From the NCBI GenBank assembly GCA_017517815.1, contig JAFWYA010000101.1:1-64000 (forward strand): DNA of 64,000 bases. Direction: 5' to 3'. Under the pieces are notes generated by a model. It was not told where the DNA came from and did not search any database. It worked only from the letters and a program-made list of their open reading frames with translations. Origin of the DNA: Clostridia bacterium (lineage in GTDB: Bacteria; Bacillota_A; Clostridia; Christensenellales; Aristaeellaceae). Positions 1-8,537 of the stretch are shown here, one piece after another. How positions within the stretch are numbered: the first letter of the stretch is position 1; each line of letters opens with the position of its first letter. Made by a program: the position numbers and the translations under genes.

Positions 1-620
1 CCCTTCTTCATCTCGCCGCCGTACCAGGTGTTGAGGATGACCTGCTCACGGGAGGTGATGTTGAAGATGGCGGCAGTCTCGCTGTTGAGACCCAGCTCCT
101 TGAAGTTCTCGACCTTGGCCTTGGAAGCATTGTAGGAGATGAAGTCGGGCTCGAAATTCTCCAGCTCCTCGGCGGTGGGGGCGATGAACATATTTTTGAC
201 GAAGTGAGCCTGCCATGCCACTTCCATGATGAAGCGGATGGCCATGCGGGAATCCTTGTTGGTGCCGCAGAAAACGTCCATCACGTACAGCTTCTTGTTG
301 GACAGCTGCTCCTGAGCCAGACGCTTGCACTCAGCCCAGGCTTCCTGAGAAGCAGGCTTGTTGTCGTTCTTGAACTCGTCAGAGGTCCACCACACGGTGT
401 CCTTGGAGTTCTCGTCCATCACGATGAACTTGTCCTTGGGGGAACGGCCGGTATAAATGCCGGTCATAACGTTGACAGCGCCCAGCTCAGTGACCTGGCC
501 CTTTTCGAAGCCTTCCAGCTCGGGCTTGGTCTCTTCGATGAACAGTTCTTCAAAAGAAGGATTGTGTACGATTTCCGTAGTACCGGTGATGCCGTACTTA
601 GTCAGGTCGATCTTGGCCAT
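1..620 (-). CDS. pckA: Phosphoenolpyruvate carboxykinase (ATP), N-terminal part
   Basis: Cytosolic enzyme that interconverts oxaloacetate + ATP and PEP + CO2 + ADP; in anaerobes it often runs toward oxaloacetate. About 206 N-terminal codons are visible; the rest lies beyond the left edge. The translation begins [11 protein letters not shown] and contains the family signatures [17 protein letters not shown] and, at the edge, [11 protein letters not shown], which is the oxaloacetate/phosphate-binding block of the ATP-dependent class. The ATG at 620 is preceded by an AGAGG ribosome binding site and lies about 85 nt downstream of a good promoter. The gene appears monocistronic on its 5' side. Truncated only by the window. 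Confidence 0.95.
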   Translation of the reverse strand, partial: MAKIDLTKYGITGTTEIVHNPSFEELFIEETKPELEGFEKGQVTELGAVNVMTGIYTGRSPKDKFIVMDENSKDTVWWTSDEFKNDNKPASQEAWAECKRLAQEQLSNKKLYVMDVFCGTNKDSRMAIRFIMEVAWQAHFVKNMFIAPTAEELENFEPDFISYNASKAKVENFKELGLNSETAAIFNITSREQVILNTWYGGEMKK

Positions 621-709
621 GGTGCATACAACCTCTTTCTTAAAATGGTGGGATGGATTTTTCATTGGGGAAAATTTTGCTTCAAGCAACCCTTATTCCC
701 TCAGAATAC

Positions 710-738
710 ATAATACACTAAAAAAACAATAAAAGCAA
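710..738 (-). promoter_or_regulatory. Sigma-A-type promoter of pckA
   Basis: On the minus strand a -35 TTGCTT (738-733) and a -10 TATTAT (715-710) are separated by 17 bp. They give an untranslated leader of about 85 nt before pckA. Seen directly; activity is inferred. Confidence 0.6.
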
Positions 739-779
739 GACGCTTTCTAAAAAATTCACAATCCATCCATATCCTTATC

Positions 780-807
780 AAAAAAGGGAAAGCAACGCGC
801 TTTCCCT
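780..807 (-). terminator. Rho-independent terminator after vanW-family gene
   Basis: Perfect 9-bp arms AGGGAAAGC (785-793) and GCTTTCCCT (799-807) with a 5-nt loop, followed on the minus strand by a run of T. It ends the rex-vanW transcript just upstream of the pckA promoter. Confidence 0.85.
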
Positions 808-812
808 GATGA

Positions 813-2558
813 TCAGTAATTGTATTCAACAACCTGCTGATAGGTTTTGTAGGTACTGGTATGCATCACTTCGCGGCTAGTCTCTACCCCATCTTTGTAC
901 CAGATCTTGTAGGTATCCACCACATAGCCGGTTCGGGCTTTTACAGTGGTTTCGCTGGCACCGTAGGCAAGTTCCGGGTTATAGACGTACTTGACGTCCA
1001 TGGGCGGTTCCATCGTACGCGTAATGACCGATTCCAGGTCAATGGTGACGCCCTCGCCCAGCGACAGTCCCCAGATCTCAGCACTCATCTGCCTGTCCTT
1101 GTAGTAAGTGATCACAAAGACCGGGCTGCTGGTGTTGTTTTTGAACTTGAAATCCAGATTCGGCCAGTTGACCGTAGCATCCTCACCGATATTGACGTAG
1201 GTGCTGGGCCATGCGTGCGGGCTGCGCGAGACAATTTCGAGATTGGCACGTGCCACTGCATTAAACAGCGTGGATGACACCTGGCAAATACCGCCGCCGA
1301 CCTCCTCAATGCTCTGCCCTGCGGCAATGGCGCCGGCGGACTTGTAACCCTTGGCCGTCGTACGCTGACCGGTGGTTTCGTTAAAGCTGAAGGTCTCGCC
1401 CGGCATGAGTGCTGTACCGTTGATAGCCTGACAGGCCAGATCAATATTGGTATTGCGGTTGCTGTCGCGGGTTGTTTCCGTCGTATATGCGGAAATGAGG
1501 GTAAAATTGTTCATCATTTCCTGAGTGGTTATATCAGGCTCTATCACAACCGGATCAACTGTAACCGTAACGCCCTTTTCCCAGCGATCCAGCGCAGCTG
1601 TCAGCTTTTGATACAGCAGCTCCTGATCCAGCGTTACACCCGGCTGGGATTCCGTAAACCCAAAGGTACGCGTGTTATAGTCGAAGGACATGATCTCCGC
1701 GTTGATCGGCTCGCGCGTCACATACGCAGCAATCTCTGCCACCACAGCGCGCACAGCCTCATGATCGTAACTGGCTGTTGTGGTCAGGTTGACCCCTTCC
1801 GTTCGCAGAGCCACCGCTTCGTTGGTGCGCTGACGGAAGGGCGTCTGCATCGTGGTTTGGATCGCCGTGGTGTTTGTACGGCCAATGGCATAAGCTTTTT
1901 CCAGCACATTGCCCAGATCACGCGCTGCAGGCACATTGGTTGGGTCGACCGTCCAGGTTTTGTTGCCGATTGCAACAGTCACCGAAAACGCATTGGGAAT
2001 GTCTGTTCCTGCAGCACTGAGGATTTCACGTGCCTCATCGACCGTCAGATCGCCCACATGGATGCCATCGATAAAAACGCCCGGGTAGATCACGTCACGA
2101 TCCATGTAGGAACGATACTGCTTATAAGCGGCGACCGTCGCCGCATCATACTGCAGCAATTCACCGTTAACAAATGCAAAGTTGGGAAAATCACGCCAGA
2201 AAAAACCAGCCAGCTGCGGCATCATCAAAACGCCTAGCACCAGAATGCCTGCCAGGCTGAACGCAATCACCAGTGCGTACCAATAGGCCTTCCATCCACC
2301 GCGTTTGCGCCTCTTTTTCGTTTGCGTGCGTGGTGCCTGCTGACGTACCTGCGCAGGTCTGGGCGCAGGATTTTCTGCTTCCAGCTGCTGGTTCCAGGTC
2401 AGCTCATCATCAAACAAAAATGTTTCATCTGCTGGACTGACAGCTTCACCCTGACTGTCCAGCATGCTTTCGTAGGGCGTTGCGCTCAGGCTGACGGGCG
2501 CGGCAAACTCGCCCTTTTCATTCGTGATCCGCCTGTCATCATAACGTCCTGACGGCAT
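813..2558 (-). CDS. VanW family protein with G5 domain
   Basis: Membrane-anchored extracellular protein of unknown biochemical role; VanW-type proteins sit beside vancomycin resistance genes in some species but are common in Clostridia without them. Seen: a cytoplasmic N-terminus (1-90) ending in a basic stretch KKRRKRGG, one membrane segment (about 93-115), a putative peptidoglycan-binding-like region (about 155-345, with PGVFIDGIHVGDLT), the VanW domain (about 365-495, with MPGETFSFNETTGQRT and GGGICQVSSTLFNA) and a C-terminal G5-like module (about 515-581). It starts 18 nt after rex and shares its promoter. Domain assignment is firm; function in the wall is inferred. Confidence 0.9.
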   Translation of the reverse strand: MPSGRYDDRRITNEKGEFAAPVSLSATPYESMLDSQGEAVSPADETFLFDDELTWNQQLEAENPAPRPAQVRQQAPRTQTKKRRKRGGWKAYWYALVIAFSLAGILVLGVLMMPQLAGFFWRDFPNFAFVNGELLQYDAATVAAYKQYRSYMDRDVIYPGVFIDGIHVGDLTVDEAREILSAAGTDIPNAFSVTVAIGNKTWTVDPTNVPAARDLGNVLEKAYAIGRTNTTAIQTTMQTPFRQRTNEAVALRTEGVNLTTTASYDHEAVRAVVAEIAAYVTREPINAEIMSFDYNTRTFGFTESQPGVTLDQELLYQKLTAALDRWEKGVTVTVDPVVIEPDITTQEMMNNFTLISAYTTETTRDSNRNTNIDLACQAINGTALMPGETFSFNETTGQRTTAKGYKSAGAIAAGQSIEEVGGGICQVSSTLFNAVARANLEIVSRSPHAWPSTYVNIGEDATVNWPNLDFKFKNNTSSPVFVITYYKDRQMSAEIWGLSLGEGVTIDLESVITRTMEPPMDVKYVYNPELAYGASETTVKARTGYVVDTYKIWYKDGVETSREVMHTSTYKTYQQVVEYNY

Positions 2559-2576
2559 TGATTCGTATCCTCCTCG

Positions 2577-3206
2577 TTAGGGTTGGCAGTGCTTCATGCG
2601 GAAGCTGAGCACCTCGAGCCCTTCATCCAGATGAACATTGACCACAGCCGCATCCTTGGGCAGCTTCAAATCCAGCGGAGCAAAATTCCAGAAACCGCGG
2701 ATGCCATAGTTGTATGCCTCATGCGCCAGTTCCTGCGCACAGGATACAGGCAATGCCAGCACAGCAATATCCACGGCGTTTTCCTCTACATAACGTTTCA
2801 GCTCGGTGATATCCTGCACAGTCATACCATCAACCAGCATGCCAATCTTGTGCGGATCGCTGTCAAAAACAGCTGCTGTTACAAACCCATTTTGAGGAAA
2901 AGAATCAGCAAGGGCAACTGCACGGCCAATGTTGCCGGCGCCAAGGATGATCATACGGTGGCGTTCGTCCACACCCATGATGTGACCGATGTGCTCGCGC
3001 AGTTCCGACACACTGTACCCATATCCCTGCCGTCCAAAGCCGCCGAAGCAGTTGATATCCTGCCTCACCTGAGAAGCCGTAAAATCCATGCGCTCCCCCA
3101 GTCCCTGCGACGAGATCTGCGTTACACCCTCGGTCTCCAGTTCCTTCAGATGACGATAGTACGCAGGCAGCCTCTTGATAACAGCTTCAGAAATATGTCC
3201 TGCCAC
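2577..3206 (-). CDS. rex: Redox-sensing transcriptional repressor Rex
   Basis: Dimeric repressor that reads the NADH/NAD+ ratio and controls fermentation and respiration genes. The 209 residues match the family's usual 210 or so. The N-terminal winged helix (1-75) has LPAYYRHLKEL, SQVRQDINCFGGFG and GYGYSVSELR; the Rossmann domain starts with GAGNIGRAVA (about 89-98), the NAD(H)-binding loop. First gene of a two-gene unit with the VanW protein, behind a strong promoter. No convincing Rex operator was seen at its own promoter, so autoregulation is not supported here. Confidence 0.96.
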   Translation of the reverse strand: MAGHISEAVIKRLPAYYRHLKELETEGVTQISSQGLGERMDFTASQVRQDINCFGGFGRQGYGYSVSELREHIGHIMGVDERHRMIILGAGNIGRAVALADSFPQNGFVTAAVFDSDPHKIGMLVDGMTVQDITELKRYVEENAVDIAVLALPVSCAQELAHEAYNYGIRGFWNFAPLDLKLPKDAAVVNVHLDEGLEVLSFRMKHCQP

Positions 3207-3268
3207 TTTCTTTTCCCCCTATTTCCGTAATGCCCATCGGCCGGAAAATCCATTTTTGCGCAATATAT

Positions 3269-3297
3269 ATTATAGCACATACACTTCGCAGCGACAA
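3269..3297 (-). promoter_or_regulatory. Promoter of rex-vanW
   Basis: Minus-strand TTGTCG (3297-3292), 17-bp spacer and extended -10 TGCTATAAT (TATAAT at 3274-3269). The leader to the rex ATG is about 55 nt. Confidence 0.8.
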
Positions 3298-3298
3298 G

Positions 3299-3330
3299 AA
3301 AAAACAACTGTGAAGCGGGTGCTTCACAGT
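3299..3330 (-). terminator. Terminator of the rpmH-jag operon
   Basis: Perfect 10-bp arms ACTGTGAAGC (3307-3316) and GCTTCACAGT (3321-3330) with a 4-nt loop, followed on the minus strand by TGTTTTTT. Located 17 nt past the jag stop codon. Confidence 0.9.
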
Positions 3331-3346
3331 CGATCAAAACACTTTT

Positions 3347-4216
3347 TTAGCCCTGCTGCTTGAGGGTAATGACCACATGGCGGTTGGGCTCTTCGCCTTC
3401 GCTGTGAGTGGTCACGGCATCGTTCTGCTGCAGTGCGCTGTGCAGGATGCGACGCTCATAGGGATTCATAGGCTCCATGACGACTTTGCGGCCGGTCTTG
3501 ACAGCGCGGTTAGCCATGCGGTTAGCCAGACGGCGCAGAGCCTCTTCACGCTTTGCACGATAGTTTTCGGTATCGAGCGTGACGCGGGTGTAGCCTTCCT
3601 GGCCACGGTTGACGTGCAGGCTGGTCAGATACTGCAGAGCGTCCAGCGTTTCGCCGCGGCGGCCGATCAGGATGCCCAGCGTATCGCCGTACATATCGAC
3701 GCGCACATTGCCTTCTTCATCGCGGCGGGCATTCACGGTAACGTTCACGCCCATCAGGCGGGTGACGTCCAGCAGGAAGGACTGCGCCTTGCCTTCAGCC
3801 GTTTCAGGATCCAGCAGCACCATTTCGCTCTGTTCAGGTTCCTCGGTCTGCTTTTCTTCCACAGTTTTTTCAACCTTGGCAGGCTTTTCAGCTTTCACAG
3901 GCTTCTCGGCCTTGGCAGGCTTTTCGGTCTTTTCGCTCTTTTCAGCCTTGGGCTTCTCAGAGCGCTTGCGGGCGGGCTTCTTTTCAGCCTTGGCGTTTTC
4001 TTCAATAGAAAGCGCGCTAAGCATATCATCAGAAGCTTCTTCTTCGTTTACGGTCAGGCGTACAACAGCAGGCTTGCTGCCCAGGATGCCCAGAAAGCCC
4101 TTGGTGCCTTCCTCAATGATGTCGATCTTGACATCAGCCAGAGACACGCCCAGTTCTTCCAAGCCCAGGCTGATGGCTTCTTCCATCGTTTTGGCGCTGG
4201 ATTCAACGGACCTCAT
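3347..4216 (-). CDS. khpB: RNA-binding protein KhpB / Jag (SpoIIIJ-associated)
   Basis: Cytoplasmic RNA-binding protein linked to cell elongation and division, encoded beside yidC in most Bacillota. Seen: Jag_N domain (1-55, with EEGTKGFLGILGSKPA), a low-complexity Lys/Glu linker with repeated AEKP units (about 78-130), a KH domain (about 150-215, GxxG loop in IGRRGETLDAL) and an R3H domain (about 222-289, MNPYERRILHSAL). The start is ATG 4216, which overlaps the yidC stop as ATGA; an upstream in-frame ATG at 4324 would lie inside yidC and is rejected. Length 289, long because of the linker. Confidence 0.93.
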   Translation of the reverse strand: MRSVESSAKTMEEAISLGLEELGVSLADVKIDIIEEGTKGFLGILGSKPAVVRLTVNEEEASDDMLSALSIEENAKAEKKPARKRSEKPKAEKSEKTEKPAKAEKPVKAEKPAKVEKTVEEKQTEEPEQSEMVLLDPETAEGKAQSFLLDVTRLMGVNVTVNARRDEEGNVRVDMYGDTLGILIGRRGETLDALQYLTSLHVNRGQEGYTRVTLDTENYRAKREEALRRLANRMANRAVKTGRKVVMEPMNPYERRILHSALQQNDAVTTHSEGEEPNRHVVITLKQQG

Positions 4217-5187
4217 TTTACGGTACCCTCCTTCGCGGTTGCCTTCTCCGCCTTTTCCATCTTTTCGAACATCTTGTTCATCACGATGCTCTGGATCCAG
4301 GCAAAGATGTTGCTGACCACCCAATACAGGGAGAACAGCGCGTTATAGCTGGAGCAGATCCACAGGGAGAACAGCGGGAAGAAATACTTCATAAAGGTGT
4401 TGGTGCTGTTCTGCTGGCCATTGGCAGCAGGCTGCTGGGGCTGGGACTGCGTCATGAGGAACTGGGTCACAGCAGACAGAACAGGCAGAATGAACCAGCC
4501 GTTATTGCTGGCATAAATGCTGAGATTGACGAGAATCAGGTTCAGACGGGGCATGAAGGACCACAGCTGAGTCTGCTCAGCATAAACGGGCAGGGTCTGC
4601 AGGGCAGCCAGCACGCTCTCGCTGCCGAAGTTGGTGGCATCAATACCCAGCGCAGCCAGCTTGGCAACTTCCTCAGCACCCAGCGCAGCAAAAGCGGCCG
4701 CCCACTTTTCGGCGGTAATCATGGAAAGACTGCTCTGGTTGGCGATGGTGGGAGCGAAGGGACTGTCGGGCATCCAGATGTTTTTGATCCACAGGAAGCC
4801 TTCGTATTCCGCATTGCCATTGACCAGCAGGCTGACGCACTGGTTGATCAGCTCGGTATCAGCAACGGTACGCATGGCGCCCCACATCACCCACAGGATG
4901 ACCATGGAGATCAGCATCGGCAGGCAGCCGCTGGTGGGGCTTACGCCCTCGCGGCGGTAGAGCTCTGCAACCTTGCGGTTGAGCTTTTCCTTGTCGTTTT
5001 CGTACTTCTTCTGCAGGCGCATCATTTCCGGCTGGATGGCGCTCATGCGGCGCATACCCTTGCGGCTCTTGTAATCCAGCGGCATGATGAGCAGCTTGAC
5101 AACCAGCGTAAAGATGATCATGGACCATCCGTAGCTGTGAATCACGGAGTTAATGCCATACAAAATCTTGGCCAGCAGTTCACTCAT
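4213..5187 (-). CDS. yidC: Membrane protein insertase YidC/OxaA
   Basis: Inserts and folds membrane proteins alone or with SecYEG. 324 residues with five predicted membrane segments: about 16-36 (SMIIFTLVVKLLIMPLDYK), a cytoplasmic coiled hairpin with IQPEMMRLQKKY, then CLPMLISMVILWVMWGAM and three more toward the C-terminus. The usual groove Arg in the first core segment is Lys here (VVKLL). No lipobox is visible at the N-terminus, unlike many Bacillus paralogs. It lies between yidD and jag; the jag start overlaps its stop codon. Confidence 0.95.
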   Translation of the reverse strand: MSELLAKILYGINSVIHSYGWSMIIFTLVVKLLIMPLDYKSRKGMRRMSAIQPEMMRLQKKYENDKEKLNRKVAELYRREGVSPTSGCLPMLISMVILWVMWGAMRTVADTELINQCVSLLVNGNAEYEGFLWIKNIWMPDSPFAPTIANQSSLSMITAEKWAAAFAALGAEEVAKLAALGIDATNFGSESVLAALQTLPVYAEQTQLWSFMPRLNLILVNLSIYASNNGWFILPVLSAVTQFLMTQSQPQQPAANGQQNSTNTFMKYFFPLFSLWICSSYNALFSLYWVVSNIFAWIQSIVMNKMFEKMEKAEKATAKEGTVK

Positions 5188-5193
5188 TGGGAA

Positions 5194-5433
5194 TTACTCT
5201 CTCCTTAACGTCGTGTCTAAATCTTCAGGCACCGGGTCGTAACCGCCCTTGCAAAAAGGATTGCAGCGCAAAATACGCTTCAGGGCCAGCCATCCGCCCT
5301 TCAGAGCGCCAAAACGCTCAATGGCCGTGAATGCATACTGAGAACAGGTGGGTCGAAAACGGCATGCCGGCGGGGTATGTACGCTGATATGCCGCTGATA
5401 GAAGCGGATCAGCAACAGAAAGATCCGTTTCAT
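5194..5433 (-). CDS. yidD: Membrane protein insertion efficiency factor YidD
   Basis: Small membrane-associated protein that helps YidC-dependent insertion. 79 residues, normal for the family, with the amphipathic N-terminus ([17 protein letters not shown]), the motif [11 protein letters not shown] and the C-terminal [13 protein letters not shown]. The ATG overlaps the rnpA stop codon (ATGA) and the stop is 6 nt before yidC, so translational coupling is likely. Confidence 0.96.
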   Translation of the reverse strand: MKRIFLLLIRFYQRHISVHTPPACRFRPTCSQYAFTAIERFGALKGGWLALKRILRCNPFCKGGYDPVPEDLDTTLRRE

Positions 5434-5783
5434 GCGTGTGTTTTTTCCTCCGGGTTCTTTTCGAGCGCCTCCACTTTGCGCAGCAGTCTTTTCACCTGCG
5501 CCAGAAGCTGATCATAGCTGCATTCCGCTGCAGCCGGACGCGCCACGAAAACATAAAGTCCGCCCTTCATCTGCGGCAGAAGCGGGCGTACACATTCGCG
5601 CAGCCGCCGCTTGGTACGGTTGCGCACAACAGCCACGCCGACCTTCTTGCTGACCGAAAAGCCGACGCGCTTTTGGCTGTTTTTGACATACAACAGGCTC
5701 ATTTCCTTGCAGCTGGCCCTTTTGCCACGGCGGTACACGTAATTGAACTGCCTTGAGGGGCCCAATCGGTTCTGCTTTTGCAA
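5430..5783 (-). CDS. rnpA: Ribonuclease P protein component
   Basis: Protein subunit of RNase P, which matures tRNA 5' ends. 117 residues with the family block [13 protein letters not shown] followed by RTKRRLRE (the RNR motif, about residues 54-65) and the aromatic/basic substrate-binding N-terminus. Second gene of the rpmH operon, separated from rpmH by 127 nt containing a long hairpin, and overlapping yidD by 4 nt. Confidence 0.95.
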   Translation of the reverse strand: MQKQNRLGPSRQFNYVYRRGKRASCKEMSLLYVKNSQKRVGFSVSKKVGVAVVRNRTKRRLRECVRPLLPQMKGGLYVFVARPAAAECSYDQLLAQVKRLLRKVEALEKNPEEKTHA

Positions 5784-5833
5784 AGCCTGCCATCGTCCTT
5801 TCCAGAAGCTGAGAGGTTTTTGCGCGTATCGGA

Positions 5834-5878
5834 AAAGCCCGTACCCACTTCACCCGATACAGAAATGGGGCGGGCTTT
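5834..5878 (-). other. Intergenic hairpin between rpmH and rnpA
   Basis: Arms AAAGCCCG (5834-5841) and CGGGCTTT (5871-5878), extended inward by CCCA/TGGG across a small bulge. On the minus strand the stem is followed by only TTTTCC, so it may be a partial terminator or RNase-processing site that uncouples the abundant rpmH message from rnpA. Function inferred. Confidence 0.5.
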
Positions 5879-5910
5879 ACCGATCACGCTATGAGCATTC
5901 GTCTTTACGC

Positions 5911-6045
5911 TTAGGCGCTGAGCACCTTGCGGCCACGACGGCGGCGGGCGGCCAGCACGCGGCGGCCGTTCTTGGTGGACATGCGGGCACGGAAGCCGTG
6001 CACCTTGCTGCGCTGACGCTTCTTGGGCTGATAGGTACGGAACAT
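5911..6045 (-). CDS. rpmH: 50S ribosomal protein L34
   Basis: Forty-four residues, [18 protein letters not shown] then [26 protein letters not shown], the full length of L34. Structural protein of the large ribosomal subunit. ATG 6045 is preceded by AAGGAG at about 9 nt. First gene of the rpmH-rnpA-yidD-yidC-jag operon, driven by a consensus promoter about 90 nt upstream. dnaA, usually the upstream neighbour, is missing; the next gene is a MATE exporter. Confidence 0.97.
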   Translation of the reverse strand: MFRTYQPKKRQRSKVHGFRARMSTKNGRRVLAARRRRGRKVLSA

Positions 6046-6130
6046 CTGTGAACACTCCTTGCAGTTTCAATGTATGGCGTTGCGCGTGGCCTTTCGCACA
6101 ACACGCAGGATACCACAAAACAACTATTCT

Positions 6131-6159
6131 ATTATAGCCGACCCGTTTGCCAATGTCAA
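6131..6159 (-). promoter_or_regulatory. Consensus promoter of the rpmH operon
   Basis: Minus-strand TTGACA (6159-6154), 17-bp spacer, TATAAT (6136-6131): a perfect sigma-A consensus, as expected for a ribosomal protein gene. No DnaA-box (TTATNCACA) is seen in this interval. Confidence 0.92.
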
Positions 6160-6191
6160 GCCAACTAAAAAGTTTTCCCGCGAAAAATGCA

Positions 6192-7553
6192 TCACTTCTC
6201 GCTGTCACGGGTCACCTTTTTGACCCAGCGGTAACTGTTGACTTGCCACACGGCGACGATGCACTTGCTCAGCTGGTCTGACTTCAAGCAGAAAAACACG
6301 GCCACAGGGCTCAGCTTCCACACAAATGCCGCAAGTACGCTCAGCGGAAGCACAATGATCCACTGAAACACCAAATCGTTGTAAAATACAAATTTGGTAT
6401 TGCCGCCGCCGCGTACAATGCCGGTAAGGCACGACACCTGATAGGCGCTGCCAACCACTGTGACAGACAGCACATTCATGAAACTGCGCGCCAGCTGCAT
6501 CGCCTCAGGCGTAACGGCATAAAAGCCCAGCACCACATCTTTGAGTGAAAACAGCACCAGTCCTGTTGCCGCACCCACGCCAAGGAACATCAGCTGCAGG
6601 GAATTGACATAGCCCTTCAGCCTGTCCAGATCATCGCTGCCGACAGCCTTGCCGATGATCACACTGGAGGCATTGCCCAAACCAAACGCCAGAACCGATA
6701 CCACCTGGAACAATGAATTGGCAATGGAATTGGCCGCAATCGCAGACGATCCCATATGGCCCAGAATGCTGGTCTGAATGCCCTGTGCAATACCCCAGTT
6801 GGCACCTGACAGCATGACCGGAACCGCAATACGCACAAAATCCTTCAGCATGTCGCGGCTGATTTTGACAAAGTCGCGAAGCGCCACGGCCAGTTTTTTG
6901 TCAATGCGATAGGTGTAGATAGCTGATACACCGAATTCCACAATGCGCGCAATCAGCGTAGCCAGCGCTGCGCCCGCTGCGCCCATGCGCGGCAGACCCA
7001 TGTGACCAAAGATCAGCATCCAGTTGAGCGCGATATTCACCACCAGGCCAAACAGCGACGCCACCATGCCCACGCGTACGTTTTCAATACTGCGCTGGGC
7101 AGAGTTGAGCACCATGCCTGCGCCGAAGAATACATAGCTGAAACTGACGATGCGCATGTATGTTATGCCCTCGCCGATCGCACCCGCGTCAGTGGTAAGC
7201 AGCCCCAGCACCTGTGCCGGAAAGAACTGGGCAACAGCCAGGAAGATCAGGCCAAGCAAAACAGCTGCATCCAGTGCAATGGCAAGCACCCGGCGGATGG
7301 GCTGCGTGCGGCGTGTACCCCAGTACTGAGCAGCAATGACTGCCATGCCCTCGCCCACGCCGTTCATGATCATCTGCAGCAGAAACTGCACCTGGTTTGC
7401 CAGTGCTACGCCGGACAGCGCATCCTGCGAATAGGCGCCGATCATGATATTGTCCACAAGGCCCACAAAGCAGACGATCACGTTCTGCAGCGCAATAAAG
7501 CCCGCGAGCCTCGCAGCGGTCTGATAGAATTTCCTGTCCTTACAAAGGATCAT
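6192..7553 (-). CDS. MATE family efflux transporter
   Basis: Cation-coupled multidrug/metabolite exporter of the inner membrane. About 453 residues with twelve hydrophobic segments and the two-bundle MATE pattern (first bundle ...VGLVDNIMIGAYSQDALSGVALANQ; second bundle begins near IAVPVMLSGANWG). ATG 7553 is chosen because GAAGAGGGG lies 6 nt upstream; ATGs at 7583 and 7571 lack a site. It precedes the rpmH promoter on the same strand and is divergent from rlmA. Substrate unknown. Confidence 0.9.
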   Translation of the reverse strand: MILCKDRKFYQTAARLAGFIALQNVIVCFVGLVDNIMIGAYSQDALSGVALANQVQFLLQMIMNGVGEGMAVIAAQYWGTRRTQPIRRVLAIALDAAVLLGLIFLAVAQFFPAQVLGLLTTDAGAIGEGITYMRIVSFSYVFFGAGMVLNSAQRSIENVRVGMVASLFGLVVNIALNWMLIFGHMGLPRMGAAGAALATLIARIVEFGVSAIYTYRIDKKLAVALRDFVKISRDMLKDFVRIAVPVMLSGANWGIAQGIQTSILGHMGSSAIAANSIANSLFQVVSVLAFGLGNASSVIIGKAVGSDDLDRLKGYVNSLQLMFLGVGAATGLVLFSLKDVVLGFYAVTPEAMQLARSFMNVLSVTVVGSAYQVSCLTGIVRGGGNTKFVFYNDLVFQWIIVLPLSVLAAFVWKLSPVAVFFCLKSDQLSKCIVAVWQVNSYRWVKKVTRDSEK

Positions 7554-7602
7554 ACGGTTCCCCTCTTCCATTCCCGCACCCATGCAGGGAGATTCCTTTT
7601 GT

Positions 7603-7630
7603 TTGTCGAATGAAATGCTAATCCCATTAT
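7603..7630 (+). promoter_or_regulatory. Possible promoter of rlmA
   Basis: TTGTCG (7603-7608), 16-bp spacer, CATTAT (7625-7630). If used, transcription begins near 7637, downstream of the first possible ATG (7629), which favours the ATG at 7647. Confidence 0.35.
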
Positions 7631-7646
7631 GAGTAGGATGTGTGCA

Positions 7647-8486
7647 ATGAAACCTGCCGTACTCGCCCAGCGGCTTTTTCCGCTGATGCCCATGCTGCGC
7701 TGCCCTCGCTGTGCTTCACCCTTCAGGCTGACGGATCAAAGCCTTGTATGCGAACAAAACCACTGCTATGATCTGAGCAAGCGCGGGTATGTGAACCTTG
7801 CGCCCAACCATGATCAGGAAGCCGAAAAATATGGAACTGACCTTTTTGAAAGCCGCCGTATCGTATTTGAGGGAGGCTTTTATCAGCCTGTGCTGGAGCA
7901 GATCGCAGCTCATTTATCTGACGAACCTCTCACTGTGCTGGATGTAGGCTGCGGCGAAGGCTGGTATGCGCGTATGCTGTCGCAGGCCTTCCCACAGGCA
8001 CAGTTTCTGGGGCTGGATATCAGCCGCGACGCCATCACAGCAGCTGCGCGTACACAAAGCAGCGCCAACTGGCTGGTGGCCGATTTAAAGCATCTGCCGG
8101 TTGCCGACCACAGCGTGGATGTGCTGCTGGACGTGCTTACGCCTGCTGATTACGCAGAATTTGCCCGCGTGCTCAAGCCGGGCGGAAAGCTGATCAAGGT
8201 GATCCCCGGCACGGATTATCTGTGCGAAGTTCGTCGGGCCGTCGCACCGTGGCTTCGCAACGGCGGCAGCTATGACAATGCCCAGGTGATGGAGCACCTC
8301 AAGCAGCACGCAAAAATCATTTCAGCAAATGAAATCAGCACGCCCTCTCCCCTGACTGCCCAGCAGTCCCACGCCTTCCTGCGCATGACGCCCATGACCT
8401 TCTCCGTCCCGGAAGAGGTGCTTTCCACGCTTGCGCTGGAAACCATCACCATCCACATGCACGTTCTGTGCTGTACATTTGAATGA
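7647..8486 (+). CDS. rlmA: 23S rRNA (guanine-N1)-methyltransferase, RlmA type
   Basis: SAM-dependent methylation of a guanine in 23S rRNA domain II (G745 in E. coli, G748 in Gram-positives, where it affects tylosin response). N-terminal zinc-binding module CPRC...C...H (LRCPRCASPF, CEQNHCYDLSKRGYVNL), then a Rossmann methyltransferase domain with LDVGCGEGWYARML (motif I). Close to the usual 270-280 residues. Start 7647 has TAGGA 8 nt upstream; 7629 is an alternative adding six residues. Only plus-strand gene in this part of the window; it ends at a shared bidirectional terminator. Confidence 0.9.
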   Translation: MKPAVLAQRLFPLMPMLRCPRCASPFRLTDQSLVCEQNHCYDLSKRGYVNLAPNHDQEAEKYGTDLFESRRIVFEGGFYQPVLEQIAAHLSDEPLTVLDVGCGEGWYARMLSQAFPQAQFLGLDISRDAITAAARTQSSANWLVADLKHLPVADHSVDVLLDVLTPADYAEFARVLKPGGKLIKVIPGTDYLCEVRRAVAPWLRNGGSYDNAQVMEHLKQHAKIISANEISTPSPLTAQQSHAFLRMTPMTFSVPEEVLSTLALETITIHMHVLCCTFE

Positions 8487-8492
8487 TGCTTC

Positions 8493-8524
8493 AAAAAGAG
8501 CCGCCCGACGGGGCGGCTCTTTTT
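8493..8524. terminator. Bidirectional terminator between rlmA and divIVA
   Basis: Perfect stem AAAAAGAGCCGCCC / GGGCGGCTCTTTTT with loop GACG. T-runs on both strands serve convergent rlmA (+) and divIVA (-). Confidence 0.93.
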
Positions 8525-8537
8525 CATCGGCGGCTGC

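Noticed and set aside
3307..3330. A Rex-operator-like TGTGAA...TTCACA inverted repeat
   Set aside because: The spacing (8 nt) is wrong for Rex and it has a T-run on the minus strand, so it is the jag terminator.
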